Of a stretch of 64,000 bases of DNA, positions 26,496 to 34,819 are shown piece by piece. Position numbers and translations under genes: made by a program. The DNA is from DSXH01 sp020724325 (lineage in GTDB: Bacteria > Bacteroidota > Ignavibacteria > Ignavibacteriales > Melioribacteraceae): contig JBFLYW010000002.1 of NCBI GenBank assembly GCA_040756515.1, positions 1 to 64,000 on the forward strand, given 5' to 3'. The notes under the pieces were generated by a model. It was given only the letters and a program-made list of their open reading frames with translations. It searched no databases and was not told where the DNA came from. Each line of letters starts with the position of its first letter. Within the stretch, counting starts at the first letter, position 1.

Positions 26496-28229
26496 ATGAG
26501 TGAATTCAATTTTAATATTGAAGAGGCGCCAACTCTCTGGAAACGTTGGAAATTAAATTCAGAAAGAAATCCTGACCGCGACGCAATTGTTCATTGGGTT
26601 GCCGGACAGGAACCATTTAGATGGACTTACAAAAATCTAATTGATTCAGCAAAGAGATTTTCGGTTAAGATTAGAGAGCTGGGAATTAAACCCGGCGAAG
26701 TATGTGCAACAATAATACGTCATAATCCAAAATTTTATCCGCTCTATCTCGGGATTTCACGCGCCGCCGCTTTACCGGCTGTGCTGGCTTATCCTAATCC
26801 CAGACTTCACCCTGATAAATTTAGGCAAGGGCTTGAAGGAATGGCTCTTCGTTCCGGACTCGATTATATCCTAACTGAACGCGAACTTGAGCCAATTGTA
26901 AAACCATTAATAGAAAAAACCGGCAGCACTATTAAAGCGGTTTACTTTCCTTTGGAATGGGAATTTAACGCCGAACTTGATTCAAAACTTGATGCCGAAG
27001 TTGAAGAGGTTGCTTCGAAAACTAAAGATACCGATCCAATGCTTCTACAGCATTCATCTGGAACAACGGGATTACAGAAGCCGGTTGTGCTTTCTCACCG
27101 TGCAATTTTATGTCATGTTAAAAACTTAGGTGCCGCATTAAAATTAACAGAGAAAGATAAAATTGCAAGCTGGCTTCCTCTTTATCACGATTTCGGATTA
27201 ATTGCGGCTTATCAAATTCCTCTTGCTTACGGAATTACCTCTATTCAAATCGATCCTTTTGAATGGGTTCTTGCACCGGTACTTCTTCCGGAAGTTATTT
27301 CCAAAGAAAAAGCTACAACCTCATTCTCTCCTAATTTTGCATATAACGTTCTTGCAGAAAAAATAAATGAAGAGGAATTAGAAGGGCTTGATCTATCGAG
27401 CTTAAGAATTATTGTTAACGCAGCAGAACCGATAAGACATGACAGTCACGAAAAATTTATTGCCCGTTTTAAGAAATACGGATTAAATCCACTTGCTTTA
27501 GCTGGATTGTATGGAATGGCAGAAGTTACTTTAGGTGCAACACTTACGGAGCCCGGTAAACCAATTCCGGAATTAAGTGTTGACAGGAATGAACTATCAC
27601 GCGGAATTATGAAACTTGCAAATAAAGATTCTGTACTTCGTGTTTGCGTTTCTTCCGGGCAGCCAATTGACGGATGCAAATTAAAAATTGTAGACGAAAA
27701 CAGAAATGAAATTGAAGACGGACTTGTAGGGGAAGTTGCCGTTACTTCAGCTTCTATGTTTGACGGCTACAGAAATTATCCGGAAAAAACTACAGAGGTT
27801 GTTGCAAATGGAATGTATTACAGCGGAGATTATGGATTCCGATGGAAAGGCGAATATTATATTATTGGCAGAAAGAAAGATATTATTATTTGTGCCGGAA
27901 AAAATATTTATCCTGAGGATATTGAAGATGTTATGAATAATGTAGACGGATTAATACCCGGAAGAACAATTGCCTTTGGGCTGGAAGATGTTGATATGGG
28001 AACCGAGGTTGTTGCTGTTGTCTCTGAAACAAGAGCGGAAACCGATGAAGATAAAAATAAAGTTAGGATGAATATTCTTAAAGCCGGAATGAGTATTGAC
28101 ATAATTATTCACAAAGTTTACCTTGTACCTCCAAGATGGCTTATTAAAAGTTCATCCGGTAAACCAAGCCGTAAAGCAAATAAGGAAAGATTAATTAGCG
28201 GAACCGATCAATTAGTCTGGAGCAGATAA
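26496..28229 (+). CDS. Acyl-AMP ligase of the fatty-acyl-AMP ligase (FAAL) type
   Basis: The 577-residue ANL-superfamily adenylation enzyme activates a carboxylic acid as acyl-AMP. Motifs are A3 LLQHSSGTTGLQKPVVLSH (about 183-201), WLPLYHDFGL (about 226-235, the segment typical of FAALs), A5 LYGMAEVT, A7 YYSGDYG, A8 GRKKDIIICAGKNIYPEDIE and the C-terminal A10 lysine in SSSGKPSRK. The acyl carrier protein gene overlaps the stop codon by one base (TAATG), which strongly suggests acyl transfer to that carrier and not to CoA. The acyl chain cannot be read from the sequence. D-alanine ligase (DltA) is a functional analogue, but the motifs fit FAAL better. Confidence 0.85.
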   Translation: MSEFNFNIEEAPTLWKRWKLNSERNPDRDAIVHWVAGQEPFRWTYKNLIDSAKRFSVKIRELGIKPGEVCATIIRHNPKFYPLYLGISRAAALPAVLAYPNPRLHPDKFRQGLEGMALRSGLDYILTERELEPIVKPLIEKTGSTIKAVYFPLEWEFNAELDSKLDAEVEEVASKTKDTDPMLLQHSSGTTGLQKPVVLSHRAILCHVKNLGAALKLTEKDKIASWLPLYHDFGLIAAYQIPLAYGITSIQIDPFEWVLAPVLLPEVISKEKATTSFSPNFAYNVLAEKINEEELEGLDLSSLRIIVNAAEPIRHDSHEKFIARFKKYGLNPLALAGLYGMAEVTLGATLTEPGKPIPELSVDRNELSRGIMKLANKDSVLRVCVSSGQPIDGCKLKIVDENRNEIEDGLVGEVAVTSASMFDGYRNYPEKTTEVVANGMYYSGDYGFRWKGEYYIIGRKKDIIICAGKNIYPEDIEDVMNNVDGLIPGRTIAFGLEDVDMGTEVVAVVSETRAETDEDKNKVRMNILKAGMSIDIIIHKVYLVPPRWLIKSSSGKPSRKANKERLISGTDQLVWSR

Positions 28230-28462
28230 TGATTTCAAAAGAACTAAAAGAAGTTATATTAACTCAGCTTAACCTGGACGACTTTGATTTTAAAGATGAA
28301 ACAATAGCACCCGAAGTTCCAGGATGGGATTCTCTAAATCACATAAATATTATTCTTGCAGTTGAAGAAAAATTCAAAGTAAAATTTAAAAGCTATGAGC
28401 TGCTGCGGCTTAAATGTGTTGGCGATTTGCAGAAAATGCTCGATTCTAAACTGAACAAATAA
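28229..28462 (+). CDS. Acyl carrier protein of the acyl-transfer cassette
   Basis: The 77-residue four-helix carrier carries the phosphopantetheine-attachment motif GWDSLNHINI with the modified serine at residue 35. It has the acidic, leucine-rich helices of ACP/DltC proteins and lacks the DSLD motif of housekeeping AcpP. Its start codon overlaps the ligase stop codon. The MBOAT gene begins 13 bp downstream. It is predicted to hold the acyl group activated by the ligase and present it at the membrane. A 4'-phosphopantetheinyl transferase must be supplied from elsewhere. Confidence 0.9.
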   Translation: MISKELKEVILTQLNLDDFDFKDETIAPEVPGWDSLNHINIILAVEEKFKVKFKSYELLRLKCVGDLQKMLDSKLNK

Positions 28463-28475
28463 TTCTAATCCCGTT

Positions 28476-29969
28476 TTGAATATAGACATAAATAAAATTT
28501 TTCAGATACTCTCTTTCAATCCGGATGATCCGTTAATTTTTACAACCGGATTGTTCCTTGTTCTATTTTTCTTCTTCCTTCTCATTTATAATTTTCTGTT
28601 GAATAAACCATCGCTAAGAATCGGGTTTTTAATTCTCTTTTCATTTTACTTTTATTATAAAGCCAGCGGTTATTACGCGTCTATTCTAATAGTTTCTGCA
28701 GTCATAAATTTTTTTATTGCGCGGTGGATTGCTTCAACCGAGAATTTTACTATTAAACGATTTCATCTGTTTCTTTCTATCGTAATTAACATCGGAATAC
28801 TGGCTTATTTTAAGTACACTAATTTTATACTACAGACCTTTAGCAATATTGCTCAAAAGGATTTTAGTCCGCTCGATATATTTCTTCCAATCGGAATTTC
28901 ATTCTATACTTTTAAGTCGCTCAATTATGTTTTTGATGTTTACTTAGACACGCTGAAACCAACAGGAAGTTTCCGCAACTTTTTATTATACGTTTCATTT
29001 TTCCCAAACATTCTTGCCGGACCGATTGACCGCGCTTCGGACTTTTTACCGCAAATTGAAAAAGAACCTTTTATTTCGAGAGAAGATTTTGGAAAGGCAA
29101 TATTCCTTATTTGTCTTGGGATAATTAAAAAGGTTGTAATTGCAGATTACATAAGCATAAATTTTGTGGATCGCGTTTTCGATTACCCTGCTCGATTTAC
29201 AGGCGTTGAAAACCTTCTTGCAATTTATGGTTACGTGCTTCAGGTCTACTGCGACTTTTCAGGATATTCCGATTTAGCAATAGGAATTGCACTTCTATTC
29301 GGATTTAAGTTGATGGAAAATTTCAACTATCCATTTAAAGCAACTGGCATAGCGGATTTCTGGCGGCGCTGGCATATCTCGTTATCTAAATGGCTTCTCG
29401 ATTACTTGTTCAGACCGATTCAAATGAAATACAGGAATCTCCGCACTCTCAGCAATGTAATAGCTCTATTTATTACATTTTTAATTTGCGGAATATGGCA
29501 TGGTGCCGGATGGAATTTTATTCTTTGGGGCGCTCTGCACGGTTTTATGATTTCCTTTGCCATTATTATTCAAAAACCACGTGCTAAAATTTTATCGGCT
29601 CTCAAAATTTACAATACAAAATTTCATAAGTTTTTTCAGATCGTAATTACATTTCACCTGGTTGCTTTTTCATTTATGGTTTTCAAGAATAGGGATTTCC
29701 AAACTGTTCTCGATATGATAGAACAGATTGCTACATTTTTCCACAGCGAGGTTTTTATTCAGTTTGTTGAAAAGCTTCCCGTAATATTCGGGTTGATTGT
29801 AGTTGGTTATCTGTTTCATTTTCTGCCTTCTCGGCTTGAGAAGTTCAGCATCAATTTCATCTCATCTATTCCATTGTTTGGTAAAGTCTTAGTTTTGGTT
29901 ATCGTAATATGGGTTGCTGCACAATTTAAGTCGGCAGATATCCAGCCATTTATTTATTTCCAATTTTAG
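28476..29969 (+). CDS. MBOAT-family membrane O-acyltransferase (DltB/AlgI-like)
   Basis: The 497-residue protein has about eleven hydrophobic segments and the MBOAT signatures SFYTFKSLNYVFDVY, FFPNILAGPIDR, YCDFSGYSDLAIG, DFWRRWHISLSKW (His about 300) and GIWHGAGWNFILWGALHG with the catalytic His about 342. AlgI and DltB move acyl groups through the membrane onto extracytoplasmic polymers. Translation appears to start at TTG 28476, since the conserved first helix begins soon after. As the last gene of the cassette it would take the acyl group from the carrier protein and pass it to a periplasmic acceptor. The acceptor is unknown. Confidence 0.92.
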   Translation: MNIDINKIFQILSFNPDDPLIFTTGLFLVLFFFFLLIYNFLLNKPSLRIGFLILFSFYFYYKASGYYASILIVSAVINFFIARWIASTENFTIKRFHLFLSIVINIGILAYFKYTNFILQTFSNIAQKDFSPLDIFLPIGISFYTFKSLNYVFDVYLDTLKPTGSFRNFLLYVSFFPNILAGPIDRASDFLPQIEKEPFISREDFGKAIFLICLGIIKKVVIADYISINFVDRVFDYPARFTGVENLLAIYGYVLQVYCDFSGYSDLAIGIALLFGFKLMENFNYPFKATGIADFWRRWHISLSKWLLDYLFRPIQMKYRNLRTLSNVIALFITFLICGIWHGAGWNFILWGALHGFMISFAIIIQKPRAKILSALKIYNTKFHKFFQIVITFHLVAFSFMVFKNRDFQTVLDMIEQIATFFHSEVFIQFVEKLPVIFGLIVVGYLFHFLPSRLEKFSINFISSIPLFGKVLVLVIVIWVAAQFKSADIQPFIYFQF

Positions 29970-30056
29970 TGCTGCTTTATTACTCAGATGCTTCTGAAAA
30001 ATTTGGAAGGTTCTTTTTGAAGGATCCCGACTTGTCGGGAGACTGAGGAACGCAAT

Positions 30057-31885
30057 AATCTTGAAGGTCATCAGGAAATAAAAAGCATTCGTTGACCTTC
30101 AAGGTTGAGAACTCTGATCATGATCTTACTCATGCTCTTTACATACTGAAAGTCTGATAACCTTGAAGGTCATGAGAAGATAGATGACAACTCTTGACCT
30201 TCAAGGTTGAGAACCCTGATCATGATCTTGCTCATGCTCTTGCTCTTTACATACTGAAAGTCTGATAACCTTGAAGGTCATGAGAAGATAGATAACAACT
30301 CTTGACCTTCAAGGTTGAGAACCCTGATCATGATCTTACTCATGCTCTTTACATACTGAAAGTCTGATAACCTTGAAGGTCATGAGAAGATAGATGACAA
30401 CTCTTGACCTTCAAGGTTGAGAACCCTGATCATGATCTTACTCTAGCTCATGCTCTTTACATACCGAAAGTCTGATAACCTTGAAGGTCATGAGAAGATA
30501 GATGACAACTCTTGACCTTCAAGGTTGAGAACCCTGATCATGATCTTACTCTAGCTCATGCTCTTTACATACCGAAAGTCTGATAACCTTGAAGGTCATG
30601 AGAAGATAGATGACAACTCTTGACCTTCAAGGTTGAGAACCCTGATCATGATCTTGCTCATGCTCTTGATCTTTACATACTGAAAGTCTGATAACCTTGA
30701 AGGTCATGAGAAGATAGATAACAACTCTTGACCTTCAAGGTTGAGAACCCTGAACATGATCTTGCTCATGCTCTTGATCTTTACATACTGAAAGTCTGAT
30801 AACCTTGAAGGTCATGAGAAGATAGATGACAACTCTTGACCTTCAAGGTTGAGAACCCTGATCATGATCTTACTCATGCTCTTTACATACTGAAAGTCTG
30901 ATAACCTTGAAGGTCATGAGAAGATAGATGACAACTCTTGACCTTCAAGGTTAAGAACTCTGATCATGATCTTGCTCATGCTCTTTACATACCGAAAGTC
31001 TGATAACCTTGAAGGTCATGAGAAGATAGATAACAACTCTTGACCTTCAAGGTTGAGAACCCTGATCATGATCTTGCTCATGCTCTTGATCTTTACATAC
31101 TGAAAATCTGATAACCTTGAAGGTCATGAGAAGATAGATGACAACTCTTGACCTTCAAGGTTGAGAACTCTGATCATGATCTTACTCATGCTCTTTACAT
31201 ACTGAAAGTCTGATAACCTTGAAGGTCATGAGAAGATAGATGACAACTTTTGACCTTCAAGGTTGAGAACCCTGATCATGATCTTACTCATGCTCTTTAC
31301 ATACTGAAAGTCTGATAACCTTGAAGGTCATGAGAAGATAGATAACAACTCTTGACCTTCAAGGTTGAGAACCCTGATCATGATCTTGCTCATGCTCTTT
31401 ACATACCGAAAGTCTGATAACCTTGAAGGTCATGAGAAGATAGATGACAACTCTTGACCTTCAAGGTTGAGAACTCTGATCATGATCTTACTCATGCTCA
31501 TGCTCTTTACATACCGAAAGTCTGATAACCTTGAAGGTCATGAGAAGATAGATGACAACTCTTGACCTTCAAGGTTGAGAACTCTGATCATGATCTTGCT
31601 CATGCTCTTTACATACCGAAAGTCTGATAACCTTGAAGGTCATGAGAAAATAGATGACAACTCTTGACCTTCAATGTTGAGAACTCTGATCATGATCTTA
31701 CTCATGCTCTTTACATAAAAGTCTGATAATCTTGAAGGTCATGAGAAAATAGATAACAACTCTTGACCTTCAAGGTTGAGAACCCTGATCATGATCTTAC
31801 TCATTCTCTTGCTCTTTACATACTGAAAGTCTGATAACCTTGAAGGTCATCAGGAAATAAAAAGCATTCGTTGACCTTCAAGGTT
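30057..31885. repeat. Tandem array of 18 palindromic 50-bp elements with conserved spacers
   Basis: Eighteen copies start at 30057, 30159, 30267, 30369, 30477, 30585, 30693, 30801, 30903, 31005, 31113, 31215, 31317, 31419, 31527, 31629, 31728 and 31836. Each is a 14-bp stem, AACCTTGAAGGTCA with TGACCTTCAAGGTT, around a 22-nt loop. Spacers are nearly identical 52- or 58-mers containing the 10-bp palindrome GATCATGATC, and differ by one hexamer in the CTCATGCTCTT stretch. Repeat distances are 102 (8 times), 108 (8 times) or 99 bp (once). The first and last loops (TCAGGAAATAAAAAGCATTC) differ from the sixteen internal ones. All six frames are closed by stops in each unit. The array fills the gap between the MBOAT gene and the T9SS cargo gene. 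Confidence 0.97.
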
Positions 31886-31940
31886 AAAGTCGAACTTAAA
31901 TTAATCTGCTGATTTGAAAAAATTTTTTTGGGGTGAACAA

Positions 31941-33485
31941 ATGAAAAATTTTTTTCTATTAGTTTATGGAGTTTTATTATTTGCTTCTGCTTCTTTTTCT
32001 CAAAATATAAGTTCTTTGAGAAGTAGAATGGAATGGCTGACTCCGGTATTAATTTCTGATACTGGTTTTACACAATATTCAACCCCGGTTATGAGTGTAA
32101 TAAGCGCGAATCATATTATTTTCCCTTTTATACAAAGTCCTTTTCGTCCACCTGATTACAGAAATAAAAATGTATATATAAAAGAATTGAAAAACGGGAT
32201 CATATCCGACTCAATAAATCTGACAAAGAATATATATAGCTCAAATTGGCCTATTATTAAAACCGATAAAAATGGTATTACACATTTAATTTGGGGTTAT
32301 TCTCCGGTTAATCCAGATCTATTAAGACCAATTGTATCTACTGATGTTTATTATTCATACTATAAAGATTACATCTGGTCTAACCCAATTAGTATTTTTC
32401 ATAAAGAATTAATTAACGGCAGTAATTATTATTTTACTGGTAAACTAAGATTAGATTCTAAAAATAGATTACATTTACTCTGGCAAGCAATTGATAGTTC
32501 AGGACTTCATTTTTATCATAAAGTTGAAGAAAATTGTTCGTGGGGTGAAATAGAAGAGATCCCTTTTATTAGTGCTGATTATGATTATGTATTTGATAAA
32601 AACGATAGAATGCATATGGTTTATTTAAGACCTGTTATTGGTCAAGGGGCAGATGTAAACAGTGTTTTTTACAGATTTTCAGACGATTATGGTAAAAGCT
32701 GGTCAGACTCTGTTTTGATAAATAGGTCATTTACTTTAAGAGCATTAAGTGTCCAAATACTTATTGATAAAAAGAATACTATTCATATTCTGTGGACTAA
32801 ACATTTATCCGGAAATGTTATAGCCGCTGAAACAATATACCATTCCTATTCAACAGATGGTAAACAATGGATTCTCCCCAATATTATTGTCACAACCATA
32901 GAAGATGGGATACTTTATTTTAGCGCAGCAATTGACGGGAATGATAAAATTCATTTAGCATTTGATCAGTGGAATGGTTTATTTACAATCCCTGTAAAGG
33001 TCTGTTATAACTATTGGGATGGAATAAATTGGTCTAGTCCCCTGGATCTGTTAAATCATTCTCAAATGCCTCGTATAGAAATAGACAGTTTAAATTATCT
33101 TCATCTGATTTTTGCTGATGAAGCTGGGGGTTATAAATATTATTCAAGAACAGCGAATCCTTTAATAACTAACGTTGAAGGTGAAATAAATAATTTACCG
33201 GATAGACATGAATTATATCAAAACTATCCTAATCCTTTTAATCCATCTACAACAATTAAATATTCAATACCGGTAGAGACGTTGCGCGCAACGTCTCTAC
33301 AACATGTTACAATAAAGGTGTATGATATTCTCGGAAGGGAAGTGCGGGTACTAGTTAACGAAGAAAAAAATCCGGGAGTATATGAAATAAAATTCGATGC
33401 AAGAAATTTAGCAAGCGGGCTATATTTTTATAAAATCACGAGTGGAAATTATTCAGAAACAAGAAAGATGATATTGCTGAAATAA
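31941..33485 (+). CDS. Secreted protein with type IX secretion C-terminal sorting domain
   Basis: The 514-residue protein has a signal peptide (about residues 1-21, ending SASFSQ). The body (about 25-410) has repeated beta-strand motifs such as KNRLHLLWQAID and DKIHLAFDQWNG, consistent with a sialidase-like beta-propeller. The type A sorting domain starts at YQNYPNPFNPSTTIKYSIP and ends ASGLYFYKI...ETRKMILLK. It should cross the outer membrane by the T9SS and be anchored or released there. GGGGTG precedes the ATG at 31941. The domain is interrupted in frame by a DNA palindrome (33273-33300) that adds about nine residues between two conserved strands. Confidence 0.9.
   Translation: MKNFFLLVYGVLLFASASFSQNISSLRSRMEWLTPVLISDTGFTQYSTPVMSVISANHIIFPFIQSPFRPPDYRNKNVYIKELKNGIISDSINLTKNIYSSNWPIIKTDKNGITHLIWGYSPVNPDLLRPIVSTDVYYSYYKDYIWSNPISIFHKELINGSNYYFTGKLRLDSKNRLHLLWQAIDSSGLHFYHKVEENCSWGEIEEIPFISADYDYVFDKNDRMHMVYLRPVIGQGADVNSVFYRFSDDYGKSWSDSVLINRSFTLRALSVQILIDKKNTIHILWTKHLSGNVIAAETIYHSYSTDGKQWILPNIIVTTIEDGILYFSAAIDGNDKIHLAFDQWNGLFTIPVKVCYNYWDGINWSSPLDLLNHSQMPRIEIDSLNYLHLIFADEAGGYKYYSRTANPLITNVEGEINNLPDRHELYQNYPNPFNPSTTIKYSIPVETLRATSLQHVTIKVYDILGREVRVLVNEEKNPGVYEIKFDARNLASGLYFYKITSGNYSETRKMILLK
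33273..33300. repeat. 28-bp perfect palindrome inserted inside a coding sequence
   Basis: GTAGAGACGTTGCG is followed directly by its reverse complement CGCAACGTCTCTAC. It encodes part of VETLRATSLQH between the SIP and VTIKVYD strands of the T9SS sorting domain, a spot where homologous domains have only a few loop residues. The frame is kept. Confidence 0.92.
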
Positions 33486-33553
33486 GGACATTTGTCCTAA
33501 TACTAAATAACAAAAGTCTTCCGGCTGGTAAATAATAACATAGGACGTAAACT

Positions 33554-34690
33554 TTAAATAACCTTGAAACGTAACTCATTCATAATCTTATTTAGATTAG
33601 GATCCCGGACTTTCAATTTAATTGAATAATTATTGAATTCACGTCGGATGTAATAATTTTTACGAAGCATGTCGAAGTATTTATCAGGATTAATCTGCCT
33701 CTCGTTCAATAATCTTTTTAACTGCGAGCTGTCATTGTCAATATCATAAATTCGGCTGAATGCTTCGGATAGAATTTCTTCAATATTGTTCGATGAATTT
33801 AATTCTAAAATTTTTCCGCGAATGCTCTGATAATCCGGAGTCCAATCAGGATCTATTTTTAGGAATTTGCACAGTGCTTTGTAAATGTAAAATGTTCCGT
33901 TCAATTTCCCTTCGAGTGAGTAGCCGGCAATATGAGCCGTTCCAATATCTGCTAATTTTAATAATTCCAGATCAATATTCGGTTCATTTTCCCAGACGTC
34001 CAGAACAACTTTTATATCTCTATTTGCGAGCAGTCGTTTTTTTAGAGCGGCGTTATCAACAACCGGTCCGCGCGAAGTATTAATTAATAACGAACCGCTC
34101 TTTATTTGATTAATATTTCCCGCGTTCAATAAATGATACGTTTTATCAATACCTGTTTTGTTAAGCGGAACATGAAAAGTTACAACATCACAATTAAGAG
34201 TTTCCTCTAAAGGACAGAAGTTCTCATTAACCAACTTTCTCTGGAGCGGTGGATCGTTTATAACAGGTTCAAAACCTAATGCTTTGGCAAAACGTGCAAC
34301 TTTTGTTCCGATATTTCCATAACCAACAATTCCAATTCTTTTCCCCGCGAATGTTTTGCCTGAATGGAAAAAAATATTTGCAACAGCAGTTATAACATAC
34401 TCTGCAACCGAAAAAGAATTACATCCTGCTGCATCTGCAAAATAAATACCGCGTGATTTTAAAAAGTCTGTATCAACATGATCAGTTCCAATTGTAGCCG
34501 TTCCAACAAATTTTACCGGCGTATTATTCAAAAGTTTTTCATTAACATTTGTGATGGATCGAACTATTAAAGCATCCTTATCTGTTAATTGCCCGTTTGT
34601 AATTTCTCTTCCGTGCAGCAGCATTACTTTGCCAAATTTAGAAAATGCTTCTTTGGCTTGAGGAATATTTTCGTCTGCTAAAATTTTCAT
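33554..34690 (-). CDS. pdxB: Erythronate-4-phosphate dehydrogenase
   Basis: PdxB oxidises 4-phosphoerythronate to 2-oxo-3-hydroxy-4-phosphobutanoate in the DXP-dependent pyridoxal phosphate pathway. The 378-residue D-2-hydroxyacid dehydrogenase has the N-terminal MKILADENIP typical of PdxB, GTATIGTDHVD, the NAD loop GIVGYGNIGTKVA, the catalytic Arg in NTSRGPVVDN, Glu in DVWENEP and His in GTAHIAGYSLEGK. The C-terminal dimerisation domain (about residues 285-378) is present. It is convergent with the T9SS cargo gene; a short AGGACATTTGTCCT hairpin (33485-33498) lies between them. Confidence 0.93.
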   Translation of the reverse strand: MKILADENIPQAKEAFSKFGKVMLLHGREITNGQLTDKDALIVRSITNVNEKLLNNTPVKFVGTATIGTDHVDTDFLKSRGIYFADAAGCNSFSVAEYVITAVANIFFHSGKTFAGKRIGIVGYGNIGTKVARFAKALGFEPVINDPPLQRKLVNENFCPLEETLNCDVVTFHVPLNKTGIDKTYHLLNAGNINQIKSGSLLINTSRGPVVDNAALKKRLLANRDIKVVLDVWENEPNIDLELLKLADIGTAHIAGYSLEGKLNGTFYIYKALCKFLKIDPDWTPDYQSIRGKILELNSSNNIEEILSEAFSRIYDIDNDSSQLKRLLNERQINPDKYFDMLRKNYYIRREFNNYSIKLKVRDPNLNKIMNELRFKVI

Positions 34691-34819
34691 CTAAATAAAT
34701 TTTTGTTGAGCAAATATAATTGAATAGAATAAAAATCGCCTAACAGCGCTTAATTTGTAATACCTTTATTAAATGTTTATTTTTGCGCCTGAATTTCGAT
34801 GAGGAGAAAAATCATTACA

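Noticed and set aside
30057..31885. CRISPR array
   Set aside because: The regularly spaced palindromic repeats look CRISPR-like, but the spacers are nearly identical and 52-58 bp, and there are no cas genes. It is a tandem palindrome array.
33485..33498. AGGACATTTGTCCT hairpin between convergent genes as a terminator
   Set aside because: The stem is only 6 bp and lacks a T tract on either strand, so it was not listed as a terminator.
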